A DNA stretch of 27,674 bases. Origin: Chara braunii. Taxonomy: Eukaryota > Streptophyta > Charophyceae > Charales > Characeae. The DNA is taken from assembly GCA_003427395.1 (NCBI GenBank), contig BFEA01000094.1, positions 1,956,274 through 1,983,947 of the forward strand. The letters run 5' to 3'. Under the pieces are notes generated by a model. It was not told the DNA's origin and searched no databases. It worked only from the letters and a program-made list of their open reading frames with translations. The position numbers and the translations under genes are program-made. Every line of letters starts with the position of its first letter. Position 1 is the first letter of the stretch. Shown in pieces: positions 1 to 10,712 of this stretch.

Positions 1-33
<33 letters not shown>
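1..33. repeat. (CT)n microsatellite at the window edge
   Basis: The window opens inside an uninterrupted run of CT dinucleotides. Its true length is unknown because it continues past the left edge. Confidence 0.95.
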
Positions 34-34
<1 letters not shown>

Positions 35-1160
35 GCCTGCATCTGCCAGCGTGATCATTTGGATCCTGTGTTGGTCACCTTTTCCTTCCTCCTCCTTCCC
101 CCTATCCTTTTGTCCCATCGTCTCCCTCCATAGCATTTTGCATCCACACGCCCCATGCAAGAGCCGATTTCATCACCTCCAGAATTTATCCGGTTTCTAA
201 CCATTGTCGGGGTTAATGAACAAGCTGTCAAGCTCACCACTAGACTAGGATGCCGCCATACGTTCATCCAGTTGACTTCTCCCATAAGATTGGAGGACAA
301 AACCTGGACACTTCTCAGACTAGGAAGGGCAGAAAGAGGAATATCTGAGAAAACACAATTCAATTTCTCATCCTCCAGTGTCCTGCATCAACGATAACAA
401 TCAACAGGGAATCAGGGAGACGAGAATAAGCAAACTGTCACAAACAAATGGGAACCCATGGAGGCAAGAGTCAACAATATGCCATTAGCAATGCTAATAC
501 TGTCTAGCATTCTACAGTGTCATGGGGGCCTCTGCGCAAGGATGATACATAAATCAAGAAATGGCTCAAATTAAACACACACACACACAAAAAAAAAAAA
601 AGAGGAGCCTCAGCCTTCATCTGACTCCATATCACCCCAAAAGACTCTACAAATTTCTCAACAAGGGCAGCGCACTTGATGTGGTGATTCTTTCTCTGCG
701 TCAACCCCTCCACTATTGCTTGCGTCCTTAGCCGCTTAATGGTCCCCTGTCTGTCCGTCCTCCCCAGCATCTCTGCCTCCCATTGCCCCTCGCTACCCCT
801 TTGAGTACTTTCCACCCCTTCCCGGCCATGCACTCTTCTCCGCTTTCCTTTGCTCTTTCCACTCCGCTTCCCTTCAATCACATCTTCTCTACTCCCCTTC
901 AGTTTGCTGATCCAGCTCCTCGTCTCTTCAACATCCTCCAGTGGACGAGCTTCTGGTTGGGCGGCAGTCGCGAATCGATGGCAGAGTGTGTGGCCTCTGT
1001 ACACTCTGTATTTCATCTCCTCCTGCTCCTCCTCCATCTTTCTCGACCCCTGACACGACAAACATCTTCATCCTACTCCCCATGATGGCACTCCCCTTCC
1101 TCACATCTCTCTGGTTCCCTCGTCGTCAATCACAACCCTATTCAATCTTTTACCCCCTCG
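34..1160. other. Unassigned sequence left of LINE copy A
   Basis: No gene or element was recognised here. A 185-codon open frame on the minus strand (504-1061) is rich in Lys, Arg, Glu and Ser, and its C-terminus is encoded by a short CA repeat plus an A-run (573-601), so it is not convincing as a gene. Pyrimidine-rich stretches on the plus strand (about 760-900 and 1010-1160) explain several other open frames. A decayed transposon or an intergenic spacer are both possible. Confidence 0.4.
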
Positions 1161-1161
1161 C

Positions 1162-1194
<33 letters not shown>

Positions 1195-1200
1195 GGAAGG

Positions 1201-1325
1201 CTCCATCTATAGTGGGGAGCAGCACCTGCTGGAAACCGGGTCCAGCATCCCTCACATTGTGAGAATCCATGAGATGAGAAATAGCTTTAGTATCACCTAT
1301 GCTGGAAACCGGGTCCAGCGTCCCA
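1201..1325 (-). repeat. Dispersed hairpin module, copy 1 (tandem double) beside a poly-A tail
   Basis: The core CTGGAAACCGGGTCCAGC occurs at 1229-1246 and again at 1302-1319, each followed on the plus strand by CATCCC or CGTCCC. On the minus strand the first full module ends about five bases before the A-tail (poly-T at 1168-1195). The core can form a 6-bp stem (GCTGGA/TCCAGC) with a 7-base loop. In this position the module lies between the 3' UTR of LINE copy A and its tail. Confidence 0.85.
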
Positions 1326-1770
1326 TTGCTAAATCCCTTCTGTTTCTGATAACCAGTTCCACTACCTTACTACCCCCTGTGTATTCTCTCTTTTTCAGCT
1401 AAAGGAACCAAACCAGTTTCAGAAATACTGCTACGGGTGCTAATTCCAGATCTGAAGATAGGAGTGCCTCTTCAGTCAGAATTCTGACCGCCTGATAAGA
1501 ATGATATTTCTAGCCTCCCTTTTCAGAGTTCCTCTAACACTAGCTCGTCCTGCATCCTATCCTTCTTCTCCCCCCCCAAACCACTCAAGATCCACCAGAG
1601 CAAATGTAGAGGGAGGAAAGGGTAACGGTGGTGAACTCTAGTCCTGAAGATAGAGATGCCTCTTCAGCCATAAAATCTGACCGCCTGCAGCCTATTCTCC
1701 TTCTCCCCCCCGAAACCATTCCAGATCTACCAAAGCAAGTGTAGAGGGAGGGAAAGGGTCAGGAAAACAC
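1326..1770 (-). repeat. LINE copy A 3' UTR with a partial tandem duplication
   Basis: Segments at about 1455-1625 and 1646-1761 share long near-identical blocks: GAAGATAG near the start, CCTCTTCAG, TCTGACCGCCTG, a C-run, and GTAGAGGGAGG near the end. The first copy has about 55 extra bases after CCGCCTG. Tandem duplication in a LINE 3' UTR is common; no coding capacity is seen. Confidence 0.7.
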
Positions 1771-2626
1771 TCAGGTGGTCTCAAAGAAGCATCCAACCAC
1801 ACCACCTCTCCCAGTTTCTCCCCTGATGCATCCCCCAGCGAGTCCAGATTGAATTTCAGAATTCTTTGTTTGATATCCCTTTTCTGTTTGAACTTTGAAC
1901 TCCATAAGCCTTGTTTTCATCATTTCCCATTGAGCTCTGATTTCTGATTGGACAAAATGTTGAATTATTTCTGCCATCTCTTGTTTTTTAATTTTAACTC
2001 CTTCCATTGTATTAACACATCTTTTATGCCACAAGGCCCACAAGACCGCTTTCCTACCCAAACGAAAGAAATTTTGTTGAAAAACAGATAAATCAATCAA
2101 CACAGGATTCCAATGCCCCAGGAGGATTGCCCTCCAGTCCCATGGCCAACCCATACCTGTTAGCCTTCTCCACACATAATGCCAACGGCGCCAAAGCAAC
2201 ACAGGGGCATTGCAAAAAAACGTGTTCAATTGTTTCTCTGATTCTTCTACTGGGAAAGGCCTGTACACAGGAATTGCACCATGGTAAAGCCACACCTCTT
2301 TGTTCTAGTGTAGAGTGATCTATTAGCCAATTATTCGTGGGTAAACACCTATGCATTATTTGCCATTGTAGGGATGCGAACTTAGAAGGCCTCTCCCTAA
2401 GGCCTTGACACCACCTTACTGGTTTGAGCAAATCCTCATAGATATTTAGGTGCCTATGCCATCGGTCTTGTATGATTTCCGGAACCTCTGTTTTAGGACG
2501 CAACAACCGATAAGACGCCTTTACTGACAGAGACTGTAATCTTAGGGGTTTACTCCTATTTATACGCCATACCCACTCAGCTGGGTCTAGGGGGAGGTCC
2601 GGTATGGGCACATGAGGAAGGAACAT
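1771..2626 (-). pseudogene. LINE copy A ORF2: C-terminal zf-RVT region
   Basis: The frame from 2626 carries FASLQWQIMHRCLPTNNWL, then a zinc-binding pattern (WCNSC) and ETIEHVFLQCP, together the zf-RVT domain found at the C-terminus of plant LINE and LINE-like RTs. It is in frame with the RT across the stop at 2630-2632. A frameshift in the C-run near 2203-2206 moves the ending into the frame 2295-1771, where WPWDWRAILL and LGRKAVLWALWHKRC match the corresponding part of copy B. The terminal stop at 1771 is probably close to the original ORF2 end. Confidence 0.9.
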
Positions 2627-2629
2627 TGT

Positions 2630-4411
2630 TCAGCCTTTTGTCATTGCATAATATAGTGCCCTTACCCTGTACATTGCATCAAAGGAGTAAAAAATTACCC
2701 TGTCTTGATCTTTGTTAGAAATCTTGTTGTCTTTATGGATCTTTAAAATATCCACAAGAGTTCCCTCCTCATAGACATCCAAGATTCGTCCTACTGACTT
2801 GAAGCCGTCTTGTAGATTTATACACACCCAGTCTGCTACCCGAAAAACAGGACCTCTTTTAAGCACCACTATCCAGGCTAGAGGAATGGCTGAAATAATT
2901 TTATCCAAATTTTTATTAAGTAAATTATGCGCATACTTAATCTCTTTCCTGAGCTTCTCTGCTGTTTTCCAATTCTTATTTTTCGTGTCCCACAGATCCT
3001 TAATTCTTATTATTCCATGCTTGACCCATGTAGACCACGGGGAGTCCGAGCTTATGAAGACCCTACCATTTTGATCAGTAAGCCATCGGTTGCCAAAAAG
3101 AGGTTGATGTAAGACTTCCTCAAATCTTGAAGGTGTGGACTTATTTGGTAAAGGCAACTCACGCCAGGTTTTCAATAGGCCTGACCAAAAGCCGTCCAAT
3201 CCTAGATCCTTCCTGGCTGCACCTCTCACCCCTAACCCGGTATAATGCTTTTGGGGGCGAGGAATAGTCCAAAACCTATCTTCCACCCACGACAGAGGGT
3301 GCACCTCCTCAGTAGTTTGGGGGGCCAATCTACGAACTTGTTCCAAGGCCAGGTCTCGCCATTGAAGATCTATAGCTAGAATTAAATGTTTCACTACTTG
3401 AAGTGCCAAAGCCTGATATTGAATTTTAGGATCGATAATTCCCAAGCCTCCTTTAGTCTTTGGTTGGATTGGGATTGAAGTCGTCCAGGCTACTCTTGGG
3501 ATCACGTGTAATGTCTCATGATCTCCTCGCCATGGAAAGACTGTAAGTTGTCTTTGCAATTCCTTTGTAGGTTTCTTATTTAATGACCACAAGAAGGATT
3601 TGTACCAAATCGAGGCCAACACCACATTATTGATTATTAATGTTCTATCAAAAATTGATGTGTGTTTATTCTTCCATAGTTTTATTTTTTCTAGCGCAGG
3701 AGAAGAGATCCATAAATCATTCGAACCTGGTTTCCCTTGAGCTGTGAGAATCACCCCTAATACCCTGATAGGTGTTTCTAAAGGAACCCATTTAATCCTA
3801 GGAGATTCCGGAGGTCTAACCCCGTGCGAGTGAATCCACCATCCCTGCGTTTTGTTTCCCCAATTGACTAGCATATCAGATAAGGCAGAGAATTTGTCCA
3901 ATATTGCCTTATTTTCCTCAAAATTGGTCAATGATGCCTCCATCATGATTGTTAAGTCGTCAGCGAACATGGAGTAGATTCAGATTGCCTCCTTCAGAAC
4001 GTTGGCAATCCTCATTCGTTGGAGGTTGCGGTTTTCCCTAAGATTTGCTCCTAATGCTTCCATAATAATAACGAACAGAAAGGGAGTTAAAGGGTCTCCT
4101 TGCCTCACTGACCTCTGAAGAGGAATCTCAGGGGAAAGTAAGCCATTAACCTGAACCCGAGTGGTGGCATTCGAGTGGAGAATTTGAACCCATCTCCTCA
4201 TTTTGGGTCCAAATTCTAACTTAGCTAAGCATGCATTCAGGAAACGCCAATCCACATGGTCATATGTTTTTTCAAAATTTATGAATATGAAGGCCACATT
4301 GTGCTGATTCTGCCAAGGTAACTTAACCATTTCATTGATTAACAACACATTATCTTGTATTTTTTTCCCATGAATAAAACCCGTTTGAGAGGGATGGATA
4401 ATATCAGTCAT
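2630..4411 (-). pseudogene. LINE copy A ORF2: reverse transcriptase palm and thumb
   Basis: Two stretches (4411-3980 and 3970-2630) are in the same frame and are separated by one TGA at 3980-3982. The first carries HPSQTGFIHGKKIQDN (motif 2), FINFEKTYDHVDW (motif A) and RSVRQGDPLTPFLF (motif B). The second opens with MFADDLTIMM (motif C, the catalytic Asp pair), then NWGNKTQGWWIHSHG and the LG motif RVLGVIL. Motif A normally has a catalytic Asp where this copy has Asn (FIN rather than FID), which would inactivate the polymerase. The region after about 3500 is the thumb and connection domain typical of plant L1-like ORF2. A second TGA at 2630-2632 ends the stretch two codons before the zf-RVT frame. 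Confidence 0.93.
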
Positions 4412-4748
4412 TATAGGAATGGTTAGTGATAGCCTTAGCTAACATTTTGTAGACCACCGTCAATAAAGTGATTGGTCTATAATTCCTTATGTTGGTCTTA
4501 TCACCCTTTTTGTATAACAGTGTTAGAATTCCTTGACCAACAATTTCCCCCATACATCCCGAGTCCTGAACATTATTATAGTACTCCATGAGGTCTTCTG
4601 CAAAAGTCGCCCACATTGCCTCCCAGAATTCCTTCGGGAGACCATCTGCCCCTGGGGTTTTGTCCTCCTCCATTTGCAAAAGGGCTGTCCAGATTTCCTC
4701 TTTCGTAATTGGAGCTTCCAATTTTTCTTTCTGATCCTGAGTTAGCAT
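4404..4748 (-). pseudogene. LINE copy A ORF2: reverse transcriptase, N-terminal motifs
   Basis: The frame has the early motifs of non-LTR reverse transcriptases: KTPGADGLPKEFW (the KSPGPDG-type motif), LLYKKGD and NYRPITLL followed by VYKMLAKAI. These form the fingers region that grips template and primer. The frame runs out at 4404, and the downstream RT continues in the frame starting at 4411, so a single-base frameshift lies at about 4404-4415. Confidence 0.9.
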
Positions 4749-4975
4749 TTATGTTAGGGTTTCGAGAAAGTTTTGTGTCTCTTGGTCCGGTAGTGAGGGA
4801 TCTACCGTAGATGTATAGAGATTTTTGAAAAAATCATAGGCTACTTTTAAACTACTAGCCGATGAGACGGCTCGAGATGTGGGGGCAGATTAGGATCTAT
4901 CAGAGCTTCTATATTTGTCCTTTTAACCCTTGGTTTAGCAAGGGCGAAGAAGGAGGAGTCCATTTGTCTTTCTAA

Positions 4976-5194
4976 CTAATGTCTGGATAATTTTCTCCTA
5001 ATGAGATAGCCCTGCCACCGATTTTGGGCTAGGGCAAGAAGTTGGTTCTTAAGTTGTGGGATGTCTATTGACTGGGACAATGTTTCTGAAGATTCTCGTT
5101 GTTCGTAATGAAGTATTTTTTCATGAATTTCCATTTCCTGCATATGTTTCTGTTTAGCTATTAATTTTAAAAATTCATTGCATTTCTTTGCCAA
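4976..5194 (-). pseudogene. LINE copy A ORF2: linker between endonuclease and RT
   Basis: This 72-codon stretch is in frame with the last part of the endonuclease (5596-5324). It is a charged, probably helical segment. Continuation across the stop at 4976-4978 gives FFALAKPRVKRTN, the typical SRFFAL-like segment that precedes the RT domain in plant LINEs. A further frameshift before 4748 separates it from the RT. Confidence 0.65.
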
Positions 5195-5323
5195 GAAAAA
5201 TAATCCACAGTTGAACCATGATATGTAGGATTCATGTTTATCTTTTGTGGTTTGCCAAAACTTCCATACATCTTGGATGTAAGTTCTAAAGTCTGTTCTT
5301 TTTAAAAGAGAAGAATTAAGTTT

Positions 5324-6291
5324 CTAAAAGCTTCTTCCACAATCTGGTTTCTTTCTGAAAGTTGATAAGATGGCGCACATCTTGTGATCCGCCTCAGGCC
5401 ATGGACTTTGAGGAAAAATATTGACCCCAACTAACACGTGATCCAGATCTTCCGACATCAGCATCAAATTTATTCTGGATCTGGACTGATAAGGGTTTTT
5501 AGATTTCCTAATGCAAATAAATAAACGTTCCTGTGGGAAAAACCTTCGATATCTATCATAGAGGTTTTCAGCTTCACATAGTTGTTGAATAATCATTTCA
5601 TTCCTCTATGTAAGCAACCTAAGGGCATGGTGAAGGAATCTTCCATCTATCCAACCATCTGCCAGGAGCCGCATTAAAATCTCCTGCAATTATAATTGGG
5701 ATGCCATTTGGAATATGATTTTGAATGTCATGAAATAATTGTTTTCGTTCCTGTACATCATTTGGGCCATACACACACGACTTCTATTTCCAGCATTACC
5801 AACGCCGAGACCCATCTACCATTTTCCTGGTCCGCTTCCCAATGAATAATCTCTGCCCTAGGATCCGGGGGAACCCATATGGCCACCCCGGCTGAGCCAT
5901 TACGCGTCGCATAAGCTTGGTACTTCTGATGGGGCCAAATCACGTTATGTGCACGATTATGAGTGGGGGAATCTGTGAGATGAGTTTCTTGAATACATAT
6001 CAAGTCCGGCCATGATCTTCCCCCTACTCCTTTTAGTTGCTCTATGATTGCTCTTCGTTTGAGTACATCTGTTGTAGCCAGACCGTTAACATTAAGTGAC
6101 CTTAGGTCTAAATCCGTTGTCTGTGTAGCTCGTTGCCAAGATGGTTTTTTCCCAAAAAAAACTTGTATTGCTTCCATCCCTCCTCCGATTAGAGAAAAAA
6201 AGAGGTAATTAGGCAACAATCTCACCCACCTTCCACCATCTAATGTTGACGAGGCAATGAGCAGTCCACTGCGTAAAATAAAGCACAGCAA
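5324..6291 (-). pseudogene. LINE copy A ORF2: APE-type endonuclease domain (frameshifted)
   Basis: The frame 6291-5758 contains LRSLNVNGL and DLICIQETHL, the N-terminal Asn and catalytic Glu motifs of AP-endonuclease-like LINE endonucleases, which nick target DNA to prime reverse transcription. After a frameshift in the CA-rich stretch near 5770, another frame gives VYGPND and then GDFNAAPGRW (about 5700-5655), the conserved GDFN motif. Downstream, 5596-5324 gives SRINLMLMSEDL and ADHK, matching the usual SRIDxxL and SDH motifs. The catalytic-site Asp of SRID is Asn here, which would be expected to impair activity even without the frameshift. A plausible ORF2 start is the Met near 6160, about 15 codons before LDLRSLNVNGL. 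Confidence 0.8.
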
Positions 6292-6342
6292 GGATGAGAC
6301 ATCAGCTACTGACCATACTACATTGGCCTTTATCTTGAGTTG

Positions 6343-7242
6343 CTACAATTCCAACAGCGCCTCATGGGAGTACCATTTAAGACCCGATTCGTTATTGTCT
6401 TCTAATCTGACAAAGGTGTCTCGCTTGGCCATCTTAGCCTGATCACCCATTAGTGTGAGCTTCGCTTGAGGTCCTGGGTCATAATGTTTGGACAAAAAAT
6501 CATGTATATCCCTTTTGAAAGTCCTATCTCCCGAACTTTGGTAGTCTACATGCGTAGTCCACCCTTTTAACGTCACTCCCCCTATACTGATCCTGTCCAT
6601 CGGGGAAAGACCAATCTTCCGTTCCCCCCCTTTCTTTCAGACTGGAATCACCAAATTGCCCCTCGGGGAAAGAATTCCTGCTACCTGTCCCTTTTCTAAT
6701 GCATGGCGCATTTTCTTTCTTTTGCCTGGGTCAATTCCTTCTTTCATAATGGGAGTCAAAACGCGCATCCTTTCCTTCTTTGGGTCACTCTTTTGTTGGG
6801 GAGGTGTGGGACCTGGATTCTCAGTCATCACTTCTTCTGCTATCACCTCCTCCTCCTCAACCCTCTCCTCTACTAGTCCTTCATGAGAGGCACCACATTG
6901 CTCCTCCCCACTTATCTCTTCCACTGTTATGCTCCCTTCCCCCTCGTTGGTTGTAGATGATTCCTTAACGATACTATCCTTCAATTCTCGAGGGAAGGGA
7001 ATCCTATGATTATTTTCCTTCTCTACCGCCAAGGAGAGGCTCCCCTCTCTAGATTTTTCCTTTTCTGAGGGGGTTGGGGGTTGGAACATTTCTGCCACAA
7101 TGCCCAAGATTCTCTGGCTAACTATTGACCAGCAGGCCCCTTCGGGTAGGCCTTGTTCCAACACTTCGGGTAGGGCAACCATTGAGTAGGTTAAAGAGTT
7201 GGACATATGAGGTATCCCAACATTCAACTCTGCCTTCCCCAT
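6343..7242 (-). pseudogene. LINE copy A ORF1 C-terminal region
   Basis: Open stretches 7242-6637 and 6600-6343 share one frame, which differs by one base from the upstream zinc-knuckle frame, so a frameshift lies between 7424 and 7242. The first is strongly acidic and Glu-rich (about residues 70-150) and then becomes basic. The second is a compact segment of about 85 residues with no recognised motif. The same frame continues, after a stop at 6343-6345, into the endonuclease. The ORF1/ORF2 boundary can therefore not be fixed from this copy. I see no alternative function for this region outside the LINE. Confidence 0.5.
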
Positions 7243-7423
7243 AGCGGGCCTAAAGGGTTTTAATTAACCATTCAGTCAAATGTTTCTTTCTATTGTCATC
7301 TAAGAGGTCCAGATTGGTCTGCATGATTAGATCTTCCATTTCAAAATCTTCTACTGATGATGGAGAGTCCACTTCCATTGGTGCTGGTCCAAATGCCCCT
7401 AGGAACGGGTCAGAAGTTGTGTC

Positions 7424-8545
7424 CTACTCCTTATTTGAAGGATCCTCCTCCATCTCCTTGGCTTCTAACATCGGGACCAATTGTTCTAATCTTCCTATCA
7501 TATTTTGTGGAGATGTTTGTAGTGGTTCCTGAAGATCAGTTTCTCTATTTGGACCTGTGAGTTGTTTCCTTTTCCTTTTGTTCCTTTTCTCTCTTTCCTG
7601 ACCCTCATTGACCGATTGCTCCAGGGAGCCCTTAGTGAGGGCTCTTTGCTCCACTCTCTCCTCACTTTCATCAGACTCTGAGTCTGAGTCTTCCCCTTTG
7701 TCGAGTAGGAAGAAGGAACCTTTATTTTCTTGAGCCATGTAATCAGTGGGTTGTGGTCCTGGTAGTGCGTTTCTTCCTTCTCTAACCCCTTGCCCACCTT
7801 TGAGCAAAGGTCTCCACTGTTGTCGCCCTAAACCCCCTTTCCCCTTGCCCTGAGTACATGACGAACTTTTTGCCTCCTGTTGAGAATAAGAACCCCTGCC
7901 CCCTGTGGATGAAGATTCTTGTGTGTCAGGGACCACCAAGGGCGCCGGTACCATGCTCTGGTTACTTAGTGGAGATTTACCCTTTTGTGCTTCCCCCAGG
8001 GAAGCTTCTGGTGGTATCCATGTGTCCGGCAGTTTAGCATCCCAATTAGGATCCTCCTAGCGTTCCCATGCCCAACCTTGGGGAACCTCCCCCTTCTTAG
8101 TACTTTCTACATAAACCCACCCCTCGTGTCCCGCGTCCACCATACGCCAAAGATTAGGCTTGAAGGGATCATGGATGAGTCTTCCTGTGGCGCGATTTTT
8201 CTTTGCCGGATTTTGTGAACAAGTCGGGTCCGTACTCAGATGGCCATAGGCCCTACATCTGAAACACGAAGGTCTCAACTTATGGGCCGTGTGAATGTGG
8301 TATTCCCGACCCCCTACCCTATAGGGAATAACATCATCTATGTTGAAGGGAATGTTGGTCGGATGATTAAGGGCTAACATCAGATAATCATCCCTTTTGG
8401 CCGCGTAAGCCGGAAGAGGATCTATAAAGTCCACAATATCATAATTGATCCCAAAGTCGTGTATGAAGGTTGCTTGAATTTCAATTGGAATGTGTCTAAA
8501 TTCTACCCAATAAAAATCCTCCATCATTTGTTTACGGTTTTTCAT
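7424..8545 (-). pseudogene. LINE copy A ORF1, DUF4283-like region and zinc knuckle
   Basis: The stretch 8545-8057 and its in-frame continuation 7954-7424 are separated by a TAG stop at 8057-8059 and a short gap. The first part has the signature of plant LINE ORF1 proteins: a YWVEFRHIPIE segment, then a single zinc knuckle CFRCRAYGHLSTDPTC. Its spacing is CX2CX4HX6C, two residues longer at the last gap than the usual CX2CX4HX4C. Just upstream in another frame (about 8560-8620) the residues EVRIYLWSP resemble the end of DUF4283, which shows a frameshift right before 8545. The 7954-7424 part is a charged linker rich in Ser, Asp, Glu and Lys. The likely role is nucleic-acid binding in the LINE RNP. 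Assignment is by motif and context, not by a search. Confidence 0.7.
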
Positions 8546-8720
8546 TTGACCCTTGTTTCGGCGGCGACCAAAGGTAGATTCGGACTTCCGAACGTTCGCA
8601 TCTCAGTTTGCGCCAGCCTTCAATGTTCTCTTATCTGATGCGTGTAAACACAACACCATGAAAATAGTTGAAGAAATTGGAAGGATGAGAAAATCATGGC
8701 ACATCGCCTCATAATTACCC

Positions 8721-10034
8721 TTATATGCGGATAAACTCTAACAAATCCACTTGATTTTTTCGCTGGTGGATCTCGTTCTTCCAATTTTTGCGTCTAATAA
8801 ATTCTAACAAATCCACTCTCATAAGGATGAGAGTTGAATCATCATGAAACACCCAGTTATTGGCATGGGCCTGGTAGGTTGCATCTCGTTCTTCCAATTT
8901 TTGCGTCGGATATGTTTTTATTTGTGATTTTTTGCCAACCAAATCAATTACTCGATTCTCAGAAGAAATAAGGAATTTAGTTAAAAAAGCCTTTGTAGTT
9001 GGGAGATTGCACAAAGGAATTTTTAGTGGTTGTGATTGCAACCCCTGCCTCCTTATCTCCAATTCCTTTGACTGGAAAGGACCCTTTACACATTGCACCC
9101 AAGGCGAAGATCCATCTTTCTGGTGCAGCGTGTTTTGTGATGGGGTTAACTCCTCCTGATGTTGATTCTGAATTGATGGTGCCATTGCCCTCTCTCCCTG
9201 CCCCACTTCTTGTGCTTCTTCCCTCTCCTTGTCACCTTCCTTCCCCTTATTCCTTTCCTCCTTGCCCTCTCCCCCCCTCTCCATTCTTCGACCCTCCCTT
9301 CCCATCTCTCCCCATTCCCTCCTTCCCTTCCTCCCCCCCTCCCTCTTACTCCCCCCCTCCTCCCCAATCCCTTTTCCCCTTCTTATATGTTGCAATTTTT
9401 TTTTAGCGGAACCCGCCTGAAAAACCATGCTCCCTCTGCTCCCCATTGGGTATTGGGATGCAGGTGATATCCTCTGATGTCTGAAAGTGATTACCGATCC
9501 AATGCCCGGTGCCATGGCAAAACTCGTGACCTGACCCCCTATTGTCTGTGTCGGTTTTTGTTGCACAGAGCCTGTCCCCTAATCTTGTGTCATGGGATTT
9601 GACGACCTTTTATCTTCCATTTCTTCCTGATTGAAAAGAGGATTGATAATCATCTCTCCCTATTGTACTTTTTAAAGTTGGGTCGAGACTCCCTGTTCTG
9701 GATACTGCTCTGTATTATCCATTTGTTCTTTCTGTTCTTTTTGCTCTTCGGTCGTTAGGATTTCCCCTTCCATCATCTGTAAGTCAAACGCATTTTCCTT
9801 GACTTCCTTAAACTGTTTCCGCCTAGCTGCCAATACTATCCTGATAGGAGTATATAATTGTCGAGCACCGATTTGACGCATCGCTCCTCTGAACATGAGC
9901 GTCGATTCCCTCATTCCGTGACTACGCTGCTGATGGACGATGCGCGACATTTTCGCTGACGTTGATGGTAAAAAGAAAGGACAGTTATTCAAATCAACTG
10001 TAATATCAATTACCACCTGCCCCTCTTTCTTCAA
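8721..10034 (-). pseudogene. LINE copy A ORF1, N-terminal part (broken)
   Basis: Two open stretches, 10034-9672 and 9566-8721, lie in the same minus-strand frame. They are separated by several stops, including one at 9672-9674. The first stretch is basic and has no recognised motif. The second has a very low-complexity Gly/Arg/Glu/Lys-rich block encoded by the purine-rich tract at about 9180-9385, then a more complex part ending in residues such as NNWVFHDDSTLILMR that could begin a DUF4283-type gag-like domain. The domain continues in another frame after a frameshift between 8721 and 8545. In plant L1-like elements ORF1 is an RNA-binding protein that packages the LINE transcript. The start at 10034 is only the first ATG of the frame; the true start is not known. 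Confidence 0.5.
8732..8907. repeat. Two short interleaved direct repeats inside LINE ORF1
   Basis: A 20-base repeat (TAAAYTCTAACAAATCCACT) occurs at 8732-8751 and 8798-8817 with one mismatch. A 24-base identical repeat beginning TCTCGTTCTTCC occurs at 8771-8794 and 8884-8907. They overlap the C-terminal end of the upstream ORF1 frame, just before the frameshift. Confidence 0.85.
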
Positions 10035-10544
10035 CAGTAAAAGACTTTTGGTAGTTCAACTTTTCCTTTTTTGATAATCTTTTTCCCTCACTTTTATCTT
10101 TTTGTCGGGGTTGCAATGAGAAAAGAGGGAGTAGGTGGGGGATAGACTCAAGAGGAAGGGGTGGCGAAGAATAAACACATCACCTGATGAGATCCTTTCT
10201 TCTGGTGTTCCCCTAATACTTGTCTATTTAGACTTCTGAGTCCGGCATCCTCCCTCTTCGTCTATACCCCCTCCCTCCTCTCTTGACCTCTTCTCTTCTT
10301 GCCTTCTCCTTACAAAACCTCCTCCCTTGTCTTTTCTTGCCTACATTTTGTTGTCTCTTGTTGCAACCGTTTGCAAGTTGAAATACACACAGTCGTGAGA
10401 CCCTTCCTCGACCCTTCTCACGAGCAAGGTTGTTAGTCACATCATAGAGGAAATTATACGCCTGGCGCCTAATCCGTTTTCCCCGCAGCAGAAATCCGTC
10501 AAGGAAAACTATTCCCCGCGTGGCGCTCAGGTTTGCCTTTGCGA

Positions 10545-10547
10545 GAT

Positions 10548-10632
<85 letters not shown>

Positions 10633-10712
10633 TCCCCCTTTCTCTCCCTCTCTCTCTCCCTCTCTCTTCATTTCTCTCTATCTCCCTCTCTCTCTCTCTT
10701 TCTCCCTCTCCA
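10545..10712. repeat. (CT)n microsatellite, pure then degenerate
   Basis: About 80 bases of pure TC dinucleotide (10547-10627) are followed by about 80 bases of degenerate CT/CCT sequence. It marks the right-hand (5') side of LINE copy A. Serine/leucine-repeat open frames here are artefacts. Confidence 0.95.

Larger units (their letters stand above)
1168..10440 (-). mobile_element. LINE copy A: near-complete, inactivated L1-type retrotransposon
   Basis: On the minus strand the parts occur in canonical LINE order: ORF1 with a DUF4283-like segment and zinc knuckle (about 10034-6640), then APE-type endonuclease (about 6170-5324), linker, reverse transcriptase (4748-about 3600), a C-terminal zf-RVT region (2626-1771), a 3' UTR (1770-about 1326), and an A-tail read as poly-T at 1168-1195 on the plus strand. 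The coding regions are broken by several in-frame stops and at least five frameshifts, so the copy cannot be autonomous. At about 9 kb it is long for a plant L1-like element, partly because ORF1 is long and may carry internal duplications or insertions. The 5' boundary is uncertain and is placed just before the CT microsatellite at 10545. No target-site duplication was identified. Confidence 0.85.

Noticed and set aside
504-1061. 185-codon minus-strand open frame
   Set aside because: Composition is highly biased, the end is encoded by simple repeats, and no domain or splice context was recognised.
9146-9467. Plus-strand Pro/Ser/Leu-rich frames
   Set aside because: They are antisense shadows of the purine-rich block of LINE ORF1.
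10187-10215. CTGATGAGATCC as a hammerhead core
   Set aside because: No GAAA follows a possible stem II, so the core is incomplete.
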